A stretch of 42,631 nucleotides of DNA from Gammaproteobacteria bacterium (GCA_002723195.1 PBNR01000054.1:1-42631); one strand, 5' to 3'. Positions 1 to 9,573 are shown, numbered from the stretch's first letter. Notes: generated by a model from the sequence alone, not told the origin. Program-made: numbers and translations.

Positions 1-83
1 TTTAGAAATAGCCATAGTTGGATGCTATGATAGTCAACCTTTAGTAAATAAGATTATAGAATGTGATCAAGGGAAACAATAAC

Positions 84-1652
84 ATGAATGGGGCCACAGC
101 ATTGATAAATACTCTCGCCAATTGCGGTGTTGAGTTCTGTATAGCAAATCCCGGTACTTCCGAAATGCACCTTGTACAAGCTCTGGATGCAGTGCCAAGA
201 GTTAAATCTGTGCTCGCCCTATTCGAAGGAGTGTGTACCGGTGCTGCCGATGGCATTGGCCGCATGACTGGGAAACCTGCAGCAACTCTCCTTCATCTAG
301 GTCCTGGCATGGCCAACGGTATTGCTAATTTGCATAACGCAAGACGCGCTAATTCGCCTATGATAAATATCATTGGGAATCACCCTAACTTCCATGTCGG
401 CCATGACGCGCCCCTTACATCAAACATTGATACCTTGGCGCACAATTTTTCCTGTTGGATAAAGTCTGAATGTACTGCTGACTCTCTCGCACAGGATGGA
501 GCAGACGCCTACACTGCGACTCTTCGACAATCGACGGGCTCAACAGGACAGATTGCTACATTGATTATGGGTGCCGATGCGGCATGGGGCGATTCACTCG
601 GACCCGTGGAACCTAACGCTGTACCTCAGAGGGCAAAGGTTAATGAATCCGCCATAGATAAAGTAGCGAGCATCATCGAAAAAAGAGGCAGCAATACCGT
701 AATTCTGCTTGAACATCATGGCACTGAACAAGCTGCGATGGCAGCCGCTAGCAAGATTTCTAATAAATATGGGTGCAAGATGTTTAATGGAACATTTCCA
801 GCAAGAGTAGACGGTGGGCCTGGCAGAATTGCGATAGATCGCCTGCCTTATTTCCCAGAACAAGTACTAGGCACACTAAACGGTGTAGAAAACTTAGTGC
901 TTGTCGGTGGCTCGACACCAGTTAGTTTTTTTGCTTATCAAAACTCTCCGGCAGAATTGATCCCTGAAGGGTGCGAAGTTACTCGACTATCCTATATTGA
1001 AGAAGATGCCATCGATGCCATGGAACGTCTCGCAGATCGATTGGGCGCCAGCAAACAAAGTATTACTACCTTCGAAAAGAAGGATATTAGCAAGCCGAAC
1101 GGCGAGTTGAATACCAAAACTATCATTCAATCTCTAGCCGCAACCTTGCCGGAAAACGTTATTGTATGTACTGATTCCGGAGGTGGTAACGCGGCTTACC
1201 CTTTCTGCCAAAGTACTTCTCAGAACAATTGGCTGAGTCTTACGGGAGGAGCAATTGGTCAGGGCGGGCCATGTTCCGTTGGCGCCGCACTCGCCTGTCC
1301 AGATCAAAGAGTATTAGCGATGCTCGGTGACGGCGGAGCGGCATATACCATACAAGCTTTATGGACGCAGGCACGCGAGAACCTAGATATAACAACGGTC
1401 ATTTTTGCCAATAATTCCTACAATATACTGGACGTCGAATACGGTCGCTTAGGCGTTACTAATGTTGGTGATATAGCGGCAAGTCTATTTGATATCGGCA
1501 ATCCTGCCATTGACTGGGTTTCACTGGCAAAAGGTTTTGGTGTTCCCGGCGGCAAGGCGGACACCGGAGAAGAACTTTGCGCCTTACTAGAGAAAAGTTA
1601 CGGGACACCTGGCCCTTTTATTATTCAAGCAAATGGCGAAATAAAACGTTAA
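84..1652 (+). CDS. Thiamine-diphosphate enzyme, acetolactate synthase large-subunit-like
   Basis: A 522-residue protein of the acetolactate synthase/benzoylformate decarboxylase superfamily, which binds ThDP and normally decarboxylates or condenses 2-oxo acids in the cytoplasm. The N-terminal pyrimidine-binding domain carries the activating glutamate (E48, in LFEGV). The C-terminal domain carries the ThDP/Mg motif, starting GDGGAAYTIQ near residue 415 and ending in FANNSYN. I chose ATG at 84 because AAGGGA (69-74) lies 9 bases upstream; a GTG at 63 is in frame but has no ribosome site. No small regulatory subunit (ilvH) lies nearby, so a biosynthetic IlvB role is doubtful and the substrate is unknown. 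The 3' end overlaps the convergent symporter gene by 4 bases. Confidence 0.85.
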   Translation: MNGATALINTLANCGVEFCIANPGTSEMHLVQALDAVPRVKSVLALFEGVCTGAADGIGRMTGKPAATLLHLGPGMANGIANLHNARRANSPMINIIGNHPNFHVGHDAPLTSNIDTLAHNFSCWIKSECTADSLAQDGADAYTATLRQSTGSTGQIATLIMGADAAWGDSLGPVEPNAVPQRAKVNESAIDKVASIIEKRGSNTVILLEHHGTEQAAMAAASKISNKYGCKMFNGTFPARVDGGPGRIAIDRLPYFPEQVLGTLNGVENLVLVGGSTPVSFFAYQNSPAELIPEGCEVTRLSYIEEDAIDAMERLADRLGASKQSITTFEKKDISKPNGELNTKTIIQSLAATLPENVIVCTDSGGGNAAYPFCQSTSQNNWLSLTGGAIGQGGPCSVGAALACPDQRVLAMLGDGGAAYTIQALWTQARENLDITTVIFANNSYNILDVEYGRLGVTNVGDIAASLFDIGNPAIDWVSLAKGFGVPGGKADTGEELCALLEKSYGTPGPFIIQANGEIKR

Positions 1653-3202
1653 TTTGTTTCACTACTCCACGTGAAATCCTTTTGAATACGACCTAGCCTT
1701 CCGTAAAAATCACCAAAATTCGCATTTGCTTTCTTGTTATTTGGAAAGAGGATTGTAAACAATGGCACCACAACCATTGGAAAGATGAAAGTTGCAAATG
1801 CTGGGTCACTCCAGGCACCTATTTGATTATGAAACTCGTAGTACCATTGGGCAAACCCACCAGCTTCAGCATTTTCTGGGCCGTCGAACAACGTGTTAAA
1901 CAACCACATAGTTAGACCACCGACAAACCCCGAAGCCATGCCGTAAAATGCCGCTTTTTCAGAAGTTCGACGCCAGTAAAGCACAAAGCCAACTGAAACA
2001 GCTGGCGGTACCACAAGAGCAAACCCTATAAGCACCAATCCTAACACAGAAGTGATATTGCCTAACCAGGCAACTAGAGCAGCGCCAGCACCGTAGATAA
2101 TAGCTATAACTTTGTACCAACGCAGTTGTTTTTCTTCAGAAAAGTTTTCTGAACCTGGAATCCAATCATTAACAAACATCGTTGAGCTAGCCAATAAAAT
2201 AGGCGCACCCGAAGAAATTACAGCCGCCAGTATTGCAGCCAAGGCAATGCCCCCAAGAATTTCACCACCATCAATCGCCAATTGAGCGATATTCAGATAG
2301 CTACTTAATCCTGACTCCGACCCGTAAGCCGCCATAGTTAAGATCCCAATAAAACCAGCAACTAGGGGCATTAAAGCAGCGATTACACCAGCACCGAAAA
2401 ACCCTGGGATCAAATAATCTTCTTTAGCAGCAGAACTTGCATAATTACAATAAACAGAAGCAGCCGGAGTATGGATCGTTGCCGAAATAAACATAGCAAT
2501 AATGGTGGCGAAACCAATTCCTGTAAAACTCCACCACGATACCTCATTACCGCCGGATTGTTTAAGTTGCTCAGACGTAAGCTCTACCACTACTTCCCAA
2601 CCGCCCATGTTATTCATAGCAACCACACCAACTAATAACAGCCCAAATATAATTACCGAGCAATGGACAATATTTGCGTAAGCCGTGCCTTTCAATCCGC
2701 CGAAAACAGTAAAAGAAATAATTAAGAAGGCACCTATGGCAACACCAACTGGGAATGGAATTCCGGTGAATCCCGATATGATAGTGCCAATAATATAGGG
2801 CTCTATAATATTTACGACCAAATATTCAGCTTGCACACAAAGACTCGTTAGCCACTGACAACGATAAGAACCAAAACGATAATTAAATATTTGACCTACA
2901 CTAACAACTTTCAGACGGCGATAAGGAATGACAAAGAATAAGCCCACTAAAAAAAGTGCAGCAAAGGAATTAAAGCTATACCACATGTGGCCAACACCTT
3001 CTGCAATGACATCTCCAGCAACGCCATAAGTACCTGCCCCACCGATTCTAGTGCCGGCAGCACCCGCTGCTATCATGAATATACCCAGCGTGCTACCTCC
3101 AACCGCCCAATCGGACGCACTGCCCTTCTTAGTATTTAGATAAAACCCAAAAACGGCGAAAGCACCAAGATAGAGAATGATGACAAGAGAAGTAATATTC
3201 AT
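1649..3202 (-). CDS. Sodium:solute symporter (SSS family)
   Basis: A 517-residue inner-membrane permease with about 13 hydrophobic segments, the usual size for the SSS family, which takes up small solutes with Na+. Family features include the N-terminal segment ending in FGFYLNTKK, the stretch around residues 30-65 (WAVGGSTLGIFMIAAGAAGTRIGG) shortened here to the pattern GGxxxGxxxxxxGxxGTRIGG, and the conserved TVFGGLKGTAYANIVH region. ATG at 3202 is preceded by AGGA with 7 bases of spacing; a TTG two codons upstream has less support. It converges on the ThDP enzyme gene, and the two stop codons overlap. The pairing hints that the carrier brings in a substrate for that enzyme, but the sequence does not show which. 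Confidence 0.88.
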   Translation of the reverse strand: MNITSLVIILYLGAFAVFGFYLNTKKGSASDWAVGGSTLGIFMIAAGAAGTRIGGAGTYGVAGDVIAEGVGHMWYSFNSFAALFLVGLFFVIPYRRLKVVSVGQIFNYRFGSYRCQWLTSLCVQAEYLVVNIIEPYIIGTIISGFTGIPFPVGVAIGAFLIISFTVFGGLKGTAYANIVHCSVIIFGLLLVGVVAMNNMGGWEVVVELTSEQLKQSGGNEVSWWSFTGIGFATIIAMFISATIHTPAASVYCNYASSAAKEDYLIPGFFGAGVIAALMPLVAGFIGILTMAAYGSESGLSSYLNIAQLAIDGGEILGGIALAAILAAVISSGAPILLASSTMFVNDWIPGSENFSEEKQLRWYKVIAIIYGAGAALVAWLGNITSVLGLVLIGFALVVPPAVSVGFVLYWRRTSEKAAFYGMASGFVGGLTMWLFNTLFDGPENAEAGGFAQWYYEFHNQIGAWSDPAFATFIFPMVVVPLFTILFPNNKKANANFGDFYGRLGRIQKDFTWSSETN

Positions 3203-3363
3203 AAACAAGTCCTACTAGTTTTATTATTTGCCCAGCTATACGTTGATTGATCCTTGGAAATACTATAACAACGAATTAATATACAGTTACAGTAATAATC
3301 AACTTAGTTATTCGCTTTATCTTTGCAACGAACCTTAGAGCTTTATATTTAGAGTAAATTAAC

Positions 3364-4005
3364 TTGCAATTTGATACTCTAATCTTTGATCTGGACGGCA
3401 CCTTATCAGACCCAAAACCAGGAGTAGTGAATAGCATGAACTACGCCCTTACCAGTTTCGGTTACCCGCCACGTAAAGAATCTGAGATTGCACAACACAT
3501 CGGCCCTCCTCTAGAAAAAATAATAAGTCTGCTCACCGATAATACAGACGAAAAACATATTGATGAATTAATCGCTAAATACCGTGAGCGTTATTTCGAA
3601 ATTGGTTATACAGAAAACTCGCTGTATCCAGAAATCCGTCCGATGTTGGAGATGTTAAAAGCAGAAAAGCATCGAATGGGGATATGCACATCGAAACACA
3701 AAACCATTGCCGAGAGAATTGTTCAACGATTCAAAATTGATATATTCTTTGAATTTGTGGACGGTCCGACTAGAAAAGCATCAAAAAAAAGCCAACTTAA
3801 GAAATTGCTCGAAGCAAAAATAATTACAAAGCAATCAATGATGATAGGTGATAGAGCTGTTGATCTAGTGGCCGCCAGAAGCAATTCGCTAGCGAGCGCC
3901 GGCGTTCTTTGGGGATACGGCAATCAAATAGAATTATCCAAAGAAAAGCCAAAATTCCTCTTTAAGACTCCGATAGAGTTAGCACAAAATTTTATCGAGG
4001 GTTAA
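3364..4005 (+). CDS. HAD-superfamily phosphatase, phosphoglycolate-phosphatase-like
   Basis: A 213-residue cytoplasmic phosphohydrolase of HAD subfamily IA. Motif I is FDLDGTLSD, with nucleophile D9 and acid/base D11. A helical cap follows (residues about 15-85), then the motif II serine/threonine region (GICTSK), a lysine after the second half, and motif IV GDRAVDLVAA. It resembles Gph/PpaX-type phosphatases, but the substrate cannot be read from the sequence. The start is TTG at 3364: the frame is closed by TAA at 3355 and there is no ATG or GTG in between, and AGAG (3351-3354) gives a weak ribosome site. Its last 14 bases overlap the end of the convergent thioesterase gene. Confidence 0.85.
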   Translation: MQFDTLIFDLDGTLSDPKPGVVNSMNYALTSFGYPPRKESEIAQHIGPPLEKIISLLTDNTDEKHIDELIAKYRERYFEIGYTENSLYPEIRPMLEMLKAEKHRMGICTSKHKTIAERIVQRFKIDIFFEFVDGPTRKASKKSQLKKLLEAKIITKQSMMIGDRAVDLVAARSNSLASAGVLWGYGNQIELSKEKPKFLFKTPIELAQNFIEG

Positions 4006-4411
4006 TTCTTTTTATGACAGCGCTACTATTTAAAATTGGCCTTCCCTCGACACTTAACTCACAACGCGAAAATACCATAGATTTACCTCGTCGAATTATT
4101 TTGCACTCACCTTCCACTAAATCCCCCTCATAAGCAGGTGCGACAAATTCGTTACTGCAACTAACCGTTGCGACACTTTCGCTTTCACCCATATTTGCTC
4201 CCAAACATAAAGTGTAATCAGCAAAAGCCATTAGCACACCTCCATGCACAGATTCGTGCGCATTACAGTTGTGCTCCTGCACCCTAAATGCACTGCGTGG
4301 GGTTTCACCATCAATAAAAAAAAAGAAGGGACCAATATAATCTTCCGCTTGATCGCCAAGCCAATGTTTATAATAGCTAGGAATAGAATAATCTTCGGGC
4401 TTAAAGCTCAT
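3992..4411 (-). CDS. PaaI-family hotdog-fold thioesterase
   Basis: A 139-residue single hotdog domain, the normal size for PaaI/YbdB-type acyl-CoA thioesterases. The signature HGGVLMAFAD (residues 56-65) contains the HGG loop and the D65 that lies near the catalytic site in this family. The second half (VSCSNEFVAPAYEGDLVEGE) fits the conserved hotdog strands. Family members hydrolyse aryl- or acyl-CoA in the cytoplasm; the substrate here is unknown. It lies 14 bases downstream of the small lipoprotein gene on the same strand, so the two probably share a transcript. The 3' end overlaps the HAD phosphatase gene. Confidence 0.85.
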   Translation of the reverse strand: MSFKPEDYSIPSYYKHWLGDQAEDYIGPFFFFIDGETPRSAFRVQEHNCNAHESVHGGVLMAFADYTLCLGANMGESESVATVSCSNEFVAPAYEGDLVEGECKIIRRGKSMVFSRCELSVEGRPILNSSAVIKRINPR

Positions 4412-4425
4412 GTATGCAATCCATT

Positions 4426-4608
4426 TTAATCTTCATCGTCTTCGGGCACTACCAAATCGACAGTAGCACCCACCACTTTAAAAGGAACTTTAGCGACTTC
4501 GATACCCACATTTGCGACAGCATCGACAACTGAGCTCACACAAGATTGCAATCCAACCAAGATTGTAGCCAAGAATACTATTTCCAAAAAATACCTTTTA
4601 ATATTCAT
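4426..4608 (-). CDS. Small lipoprotein
   Basis: A 60-residue protein with a lysine/arginine start (MNIKRYF), a hydrophobic segment and a lipobox LQSC, giving cleavage before C23. The mature peptide of about 38 residues is valine-rich and ends in an acidic tail, EDDED. It resembles the tiny lipoproteins found in many Gammaproteobacteria, known as a family only by accession (I recall NF038104). Its function is unknown; membrane anchoring in the periplasm or outer membrane is inferred from the lipobox. It is upstream of, and probably cotranscribed with, the thioesterase. The start codon sits inside one copy of a 14-base repeat (4606-4619). Confidence 0.75.
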   Translation of the reverse strand: MNIKRYFLEIVFLATILVGLQSCVSSVVDAVANVGIEVAKVPFKVVGATVDLVVPEDDED

Positions 4609-4619
4609 AGGTTTAGCAC
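4606..4619. repeat. 14-bp direct repeat, copy 1
   Basis: CATAGGTTTAGCAC occurs here and again at 4755-4768. On the minus strand this copy contains the start codon and leader of the small lipoprotein gene. Confidence 0.7.
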
Positions 4620-4937
4620 TTTCATCTCATATAAACATCTACTGAAATTCTTCAAAAAATCAAGTTATCAGCACGGCTCACTTTTTTCTCATCAACTAGA
4701 GTTGAATTTTAAGACGGTATATATATCGGCTTCTTTTGATTTTATTGGATATCACATAGGTTTAGCACCATTTTGAGAACTAACCTATACCGGTATCTAT
4801 TACCCTAATACACAAAAAATATCTCCGCCCCTATCCCATGGGTTGAATGCTCCTCCAAGATCAGCTAAATCTTCTACAGACCCGCAGCATTGCAACCAAT
4901 CTATCACATGAGCATAAGCATAAATGGCCCCAGCTAG
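4609..4937. other. Intergenic region with no recognised gene
   Basis: This 329-base AT-rich stretch lies between the lipoprotein start and the patatin gene end, both on the minus strand. It should contain the lipoprotein promoter. I recognise no coding frame, RNA gene or strong terminator. The only structure seen is the second copy of the 14-base repeat at 4755-4768. Confidence 0.6.
4755..4768. repeat. 14-bp direct repeat, copy 2
   Basis: A second exact copy of CATAGGTTTAGCAC. On the minus strand it again ends in ATG, but the next codon is TGA, so it starts no gene. Confidence 0.7.
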
Positions 4938-6011
4938 TTAACGGTCTCTCAAAGAAATTGGCTTTATGCTATCTATCCCTTTGCCTTGAGTTACTAATGC
5001 CTTCATTTCTTCCGCCAGCTCTGCACTCTTTTCTATCACTCCCTGCCAAACATAAACTCTTTTATCGTAGGAGTATCGCTGAAAATCTTTTCGATCTGGT
5101 ATCTTTGCGCCAGGCAAAGACGCAATAAATTCTGCGCTCGGCGTTAAAAGCACTACGTTATCAAGGTATTCTTCCTTTACCTTACGCCACTTTAGTAATT
5201 TATCGAACCAGCCTGGAATAATTTGTGCACTAAAATGAGGATAGAGGACCAAATCAGATCCTGAGTGAAAGTGCCAATCAAAGTGATAATCGATAATTCC
5301 GCCATCCCAAAAATACCCTTTCTTAGCACCTGAAATATCTTTTACCCCTTCAAGCAAAAACGGAATTGATCCACTAGCAACCATAATATCGACAAGATTA
5401 TTTTTGTTCAACGAGGCTACTGAAGAACTAATATCTTCTAGATTAGCCCACGGTGATTTTATGTGTAAATTTGAAAATAATGTTCTTTCAAAAAATATAG
5501 AAAGAGAGCGACGCGAGACAATATTAAGAATGGCACTTGCACAAAAGCGAAAAGCATTCAGCCATTTTAAGTTAGATGAGCAAATTCCCTTGCTTCGAGT
5601 TGCAACCACATGCGTGCGAAAAGTTGTATTATTTGCTATCTCTTCAACACCATCCGGCCCTAACACTTTGGCCAACATAAGCCTCGCACTATCTGTCACT
5701 TCCCGTACAGTGGGATTTGCAGAGTATCTCTCATAAGAATATAAATGAGCGAGTCGTTCGATACCTTTGACTGGATCTTTCATCGCGAGACAGCACATGC
5801 GCCAAGCGCCTACCGAAGATCCAACGGTAAAAAGCTCAGAGGTTCGGTCTTTAAAGAACTCACCAAACAGATAACGATCCAGCCCCACCAGCACAAACCA
5901 TTTCGGACCACCGGAAGCTCCGACCAGGACTTTGAACAATTCCTGCCTAAACCCCTTTTGTTGAATTTTATCTAGAGCAGTAGCACCCGCGTAAATTTGA
6001 AGAGAAGCCAT
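4938..6011 (-). CDS. Patatin-like phospholipase/acyl hydrolase
   Basis: A 357-residue protein with the patatin Ser-Asp dyad. The nucleophile elbow is GSSVG (S66) within TVGSSVGAWR, and the aspartate is D236 in WDGGIID. The early glycine-rich segment GASGGPKW (31-38) fits the oxyanion loop. Patatin-like enzymes cleave acyl esters from lipids. I see no convincing signal peptide, so it is probably cytoplasmic or membrane-associated. ATG at 6011 is followed by a good family-like N-terminus. It is divergent from the MFS transporter gene, with 92 bases between them that presumably hold both promoters. The natural substrate and any role in virulence or storage are unknown. Confidence 0.85.
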   Translation of the reverse strand: MASLQIYAGATALDKIQQKGFRQELFKVLVGASGGPKWFVLVGLDRYLFGEFFKDRTSELFTVGSSVGAWRMCCLAMKDPVKGIERLAHLYSYERYSANPTVREVTDSARLMLAKVLGPDGVEEIANNTTFRTHVVATRSKGICSSNLKWLNAFRFCASAILNIVSRRSLSIFFERTLFSNLHIKSPWANLEDISSSVASLNKNNLVDIMVASGSIPFLLEGVKDISGAKKGYFWDGGIIDYHFDWHFHSGSDLVLYPHFSAQIIPGWFDKLLKWRKVKEEYLDNVVLLTPSAEFIASLPGAKIPDRKDFQRYSYDKRVYVWQGVIEKSAELAEEMKALVTQGKGIDSIKPISLRDR

Positions 6012-6103
6012 AAGAATAGAATGATATAATTCACATCAATTGCAAGCTACTCAATTTTATTATCTTTCCTACCAGTTGATTAAAACTCTGAGCTTCTAAA
6101 AAA

Positions 6104-7309
6104 ATGAATCGACCACTGTTACAAAATCGCAAAACTCTACTTTTTATGTTGGCCATTGGCAACACTATTGCCTTCACGACTTGGCAGGTATTGCTTAACA
6201 ACTTTGTTGTGGAAAGAGCCGCTTTCACTGGAGAAGAAATCGGTATTTTACAGAGCCTTCGCGAAATTCCTGGTTTTCTAGCCTTCACCGCAATACTAGT
6301 GATGATTTTTATAAGACAACAAACCTTTGCCATTCTAGCTCTGATTACACTCGGCATTGGTACTGCTATCACTGCCTTCTACCCAGATGCTCTGTGGCTT
6401 TATTTTACGACGATAGTGATGTCTATCGGTTTTCACTATCTAGAAACGCTTCATAATTCGTTAAGCCTGCAATGGTTAAGCATACATGAAGCACCGCGGG
6501 TATTAGGGCAATTATTGAGCATCAGAGCCATTTGCAACTTAATAGTCTTAGGAACGATATACCTTTACTTCTTATTCTTTACCGCTAATTATTTCTTAAT
6601 CTATATGCTAGCAGGTAGTGCTGCAATCATTATTGCTTTTATTTGCTGGACTGTATTTCCGCATTTCGAAGATCGAGTGGAACAAAAGAAAACCTTATTC
6701 TTACGTCGTGAATATTGGCTTTATTATTTATTAACATTTCTGGCTGGCGCACGCAGACAAATATTTGTAGTTTTCGCGGCATTTCTCATGGTAGAGAAAT
6801 TTGAGTTTCCTATAGCAAACTTAGTGCTCCTAACCCTCGTAAATGCTGTTTTGACTTTTTGGTTCGCTCCAAAAATCGGCGCACTTATCAGTTTTATTGG
6901 TGAGCGCCGTGCGCTAACCATTGAATACGTAGGACTGATAATAATTTTCGTAAGTTATGCTTTCGTAAAAACTATCGAAGTCGCAATTGCTCTTTATTTG
7001 CTGGACCACCTGTTTTTCGCGATGGCAATAGCAATTAAGACTTACTTCCAAAAGATCGCCGATCCATCTCATATTGCCGCAACCTCTTCTATTAGCTTCA
7101 CAATTAATCATATCGCAGCCGTCATACTACCTGCAGTATTGGGCTTTCTTTGGGTAATTGACCACGGAGCAGTTTTCTTAGTGGGAGCAGGCATTGCCGC
7201 CGGCTCCCTAGCACTTACACAGCTTATCCCTGATAAGCCCGAGCAAGGTTACGAAACCCGCTGGGTTCAATGGCCCGTAAATTCGAGAGGGTCCCAAATT
7301 CCAGAATAA
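6104..7309 (+). CDS. MFS transporter
   Basis: A 401-residue polytopic inner-membrane protein with about 12 hydrophobic segments in two halves, separated by a charged loop around residues 185-205 (FEDRVEQKKTLFLRREYW). Length and layout fit the major facilitator superfamily. I cannot name the substrate. It precedes the TonB-dependent receptor on the same strand with a gap of 109 bases, so an outer-membrane receptor and an inner-membrane carrier may take up the same nutrient; this is inferred from context. It is divergent from the patatin gene. Confidence 0.8.
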   Translation: MNRPLLQNRKTLLFMLAIGNTIAFTTWQVLLNNFVVERAAFTGEEIGILQSLREIPGFLAFTAILVMIFIRQQTFAILALITLGIGTAITAFYPDALWLYFTTIVMSIGFHYLETLHNSLSLQWLSIHEAPRVLGQLLSIRAICNLIVLGTIYLYFLFFTANYFLIYMLAGSAAIIIAFICWTVFPHFEDRVEQKKTLFLRREYWLYYLLTFLAGARRQIFVVFAAFLMVEKFEFPIANLVLLTLVNAVLTFWFAPKIGALISFIGERRALTIEYVGLIIIFVSYAFVKTIEVAIALYLLDHLFFAMAIAIKTYFQKIADPSHIAATSSISFTINHIAAVILPAVLGFLWVIDHGAVFLVGAGIAAGSLALTQLIPDKPEQGYETRWVQWPVNSRGSQIPE

Positions 7310-7418
7310 TCTATTCTTTACCGTTTATTAACGCAACTTACCTAGTTTTAGCCTCAATAAAACTATATTTTGGTTTCTTTCTAATGATTCATCTATTTAC
7401 TATAAGTAAGGCGATTAA

Positions 7419-9470
7419 GTGCTATCTCGGTTCATGTCTCAGACGGCTATTATTTGCATAGCTAATATCGTAGCTATTAAACTCGCCTATCCACAGCAGG
7501 GTGAACCTGAAATAGAAGAAGTCGTAGTATGGGGTCGCTCCTTGCAACTACTTGGTACCGCTGACTCAGCTTCACAAGGTGTGGTTGGCTACTCTGATTT
7601 TTCAACTCGACCCATGGCACGGGTAGCGGAATTAGTCGAAGTTGTGCCTGGCATGATTGCTACCCAACACAGCGGACCCGGAAAAGCTAATCAATACTTT
7701 CTAAGGGGATTTAACCTAGATCACGGCTCAGACTTCTCAACCTATTTTGATGGCATGCCGGTTAACTTGCGAACCCACGCCCACGCACAAGGTTACATGG
7801 ACCTCAATTTTATAATACCCGAAATTATTGAACGGGTTGATTTTCAGAAAGGCCCATATTTCGCCGAAACAGGTGATTTCTCTTTGGCCGGATCCAACTC
7901 TATGAAGACCTATGATACATTGGAAGAAGGCTTTACTGAACTAACCCTTGGTTCTCGGGATGAAATTCGCTTCGTAACAGCTAACTCTTTCGACTTCAGA
8001 GAAGGCATGCTGCTATATGCGCTAGAGCATCAACAAACCAATGAATTCTACGACCTTGAACAAGACGTTAGGAAGCTAAATGGGTTCTTGAAATACACGG
8101 GTGATATTAGAGGAGTACCCAGCCGCGTCTCTTTCAGCGCTTACGATTCAGAATGGATTTCGACAAATCAAGTCCCTCTCCGAGCTGTTAGAACCGGTTT
8201 AATAGATCGCTTTGGCTATATCGATCCTGATCTTGGAGGAAAGTCGCATCGCTTCTCATTAACTGGAAATTTTGCGCTCACTGAAAATTGGGCTTTAAAT
8301 CTTTACGCAAGCTCATACTATATGAGTTTGATAAATAACCCGACTTACTTACTGAACGACCCAGTTAATGGTGATGAATTCGAACAAGAAGACAGGCGCC
8401 AATTATTTGGGGGGGCATTACGTAACGAGAAAGAAATTAAACTATTTGGCATTCCAGTCAAACGCGGGATCGGAACCGACATTCGCTATGACGACGTTAG
8501 TGAATTGAATTTATTCAATACCCTTTCCCGCCGCCGAATCGGTAGCATACGCGAAGATGAGGCCAATGAATTTAGTATTGGCGCTTTTGGTGAACTGCAA
8601 TTTCAAGTGACTGATGCATTTAGAACAACCCTAGGTATTCGCTACGACTACTACGACAGCAAAATCGTTGCGCTGCGACCTCAAAACTCAGGCAAAGATG
8701 ATGACTCACTCTGGCAACCCAAATTAGGCTTAGCATACCGAGTCAATGAAAACATGGAACTCTATGCTAACTATGGCCATGGATTTCATTCCAACGATGT
8801 TCGTGCGGCGGTAAATACGATCGATCCTGTCAGTGGCAATCTCACCGAGTCCCTCGATGTTTTAGTGGCTGGTAAAGGTAGCGAATTCGGATTTCGCTAT
8901 GACACACTGGAAGGGTTTAATTTTTCGGTAGCCTATTACACTCTAAAAATGGATTCTGAATTAGTATTCGTGGGCGATGCCGGAACCACAGAACCGGGGG
9001 ATCCTTCCCGCCGCGATGGCATTGAAGTAACCTCCTTTTGGGAAATTAACGAGCATCTTGTATTTGATATTTCTGGCGCGAAATCCGATGGCCACTTTAT
9101 TGGATTACCCTCTGGAGAAAATGCCATACCTGATGCTCATGACCTAGTTTATGGCGCAGGGCTGACTTATGCTGGCTTTAGCAACGGCTGGACTTCTAGC
9201 CTAAGGATACGCCACTTCGGTGATGCCGCACTCTCCGAAGATGAAGTTATAGAAAAAAGCGATTCGACCCTCCTGCATTTTGGAATATCTTATGAACAAG
9301 ATAGATGGGAGATTGGATTGGATGTTCTGAATCTTCTCGATGAAGAAGATGACGACATAGCATACTGGTTTGAATCACAACTTCCGGGAGAAGCAGCGGC
9401 GGTAGAGGATATCCATTTTCATCCTACCGATCCTCGAGCCCTGAGGTTGCTTATGAAGTATAAGTTCTAA
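7419..9470 (+). CDS. TonB-dependent outer-membrane receptor
   Basis: A 683-residue receptor. A short signal peptide ends near AYPQ. A TonB-box-like EIEEVVVWG follows, then the plug domain (about residues 50-160, with VPGMIATQHSGPG and NQYFLRGFNLDHGSDF), and a beta-barrel ending in the aromatic C-terminal strand LLMKYKF needed for outer-membrane assembly. Such receptors import siderophores, vitamins or carbohydrates using TonB/ExbBD energy; the ligand is not evident. The start is GTG at 7419, with TAAGG (7406-7410) at 8 bases; an in-frame ATG at 7434 lacks a ribosome site. The upstream MFS gene is a likely functional partner. Confidence 0.9.
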   Translation: MLSRFMSQTAIICIANIVAIKLAYPQQGEPEIEEVVVWGRSLQLLGTADSASQGVVGYSDFSTRPMARVAELVEVVPGMIATQHSGPGKANQYFLRGFNLDHGSDFSTYFDGMPVNLRTHAHAQGYMDLNFIIPEIIERVDFQKGPYFAETGDFSLAGSNSMKTYDTLEEGFTELTLGSRDEIRFVTANSFDFREGMLLYALEHQQTNEFYDLEQDVRKLNGFLKYTGDIRGVPSRVSFSAYDSEWISTNQVPLRAVRTGLIDRFGYIDPDLGGKSHRFSLTGNFALTENWALNLYASSYYMSLINNPTYLLNDPVNGDEFEQEDRRQLFGGALRNEKEIKLFGIPVKRGIGTDIRYDDVSELNLFNTLSRRRIGSIREDEANEFSIGAFGELQFQVTDAFRTTLGIRYDYYDSKIVALRPQNSGKDDDSLWQPKLGLAYRVNENMELYANYGHGFHSNDVRAAVNTIDPVSGNLTESLDVLVAGKGSEFGFRYDTLEGFNFSVAYYTLKMDSELVFVGDAGTTEPGDPSRRDGIEVTSFWEINEHLVFDISGAKSDGHFIGLPSGENAIPDAHDLVYGAGLTYAGFSNGWTSSLRIRHFGDAALSEDEVIEKSDSTLLHFGISYEQDRWEIGLDVLNLLDEEDDDIAYWFESQLPGEAAAVEDIHFHPTDPRALRLLMKYKF

Positions 9471-9573
9471 TATAAAACTGCTTAGTTTCAACCAGCCCCT
9501 ATTGATTAATGCATCACGAGGGGATTAGGAAGGGAGCTCTACAATAACCCCCTTCAGGACTTCCTCACTTCAC

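Noticed and set aside
63-83. GTG 63 as start of the ThDP enzyme gene
   Set aside because: No ribosome site upstream; AAGGGA is placed for ATG 84.
5404-5975. Open frames on the plus strand within the patatin gene
   Set aside because: They are antisense to a clear patatin domain and show no family signature or ribosome site.
9529-9555. Hairpin GAAGGG/CCCTTC as terminator between the TonB receptor and yceI
   Set aside because: Only six pairs, a 15-base loop and no T-run.
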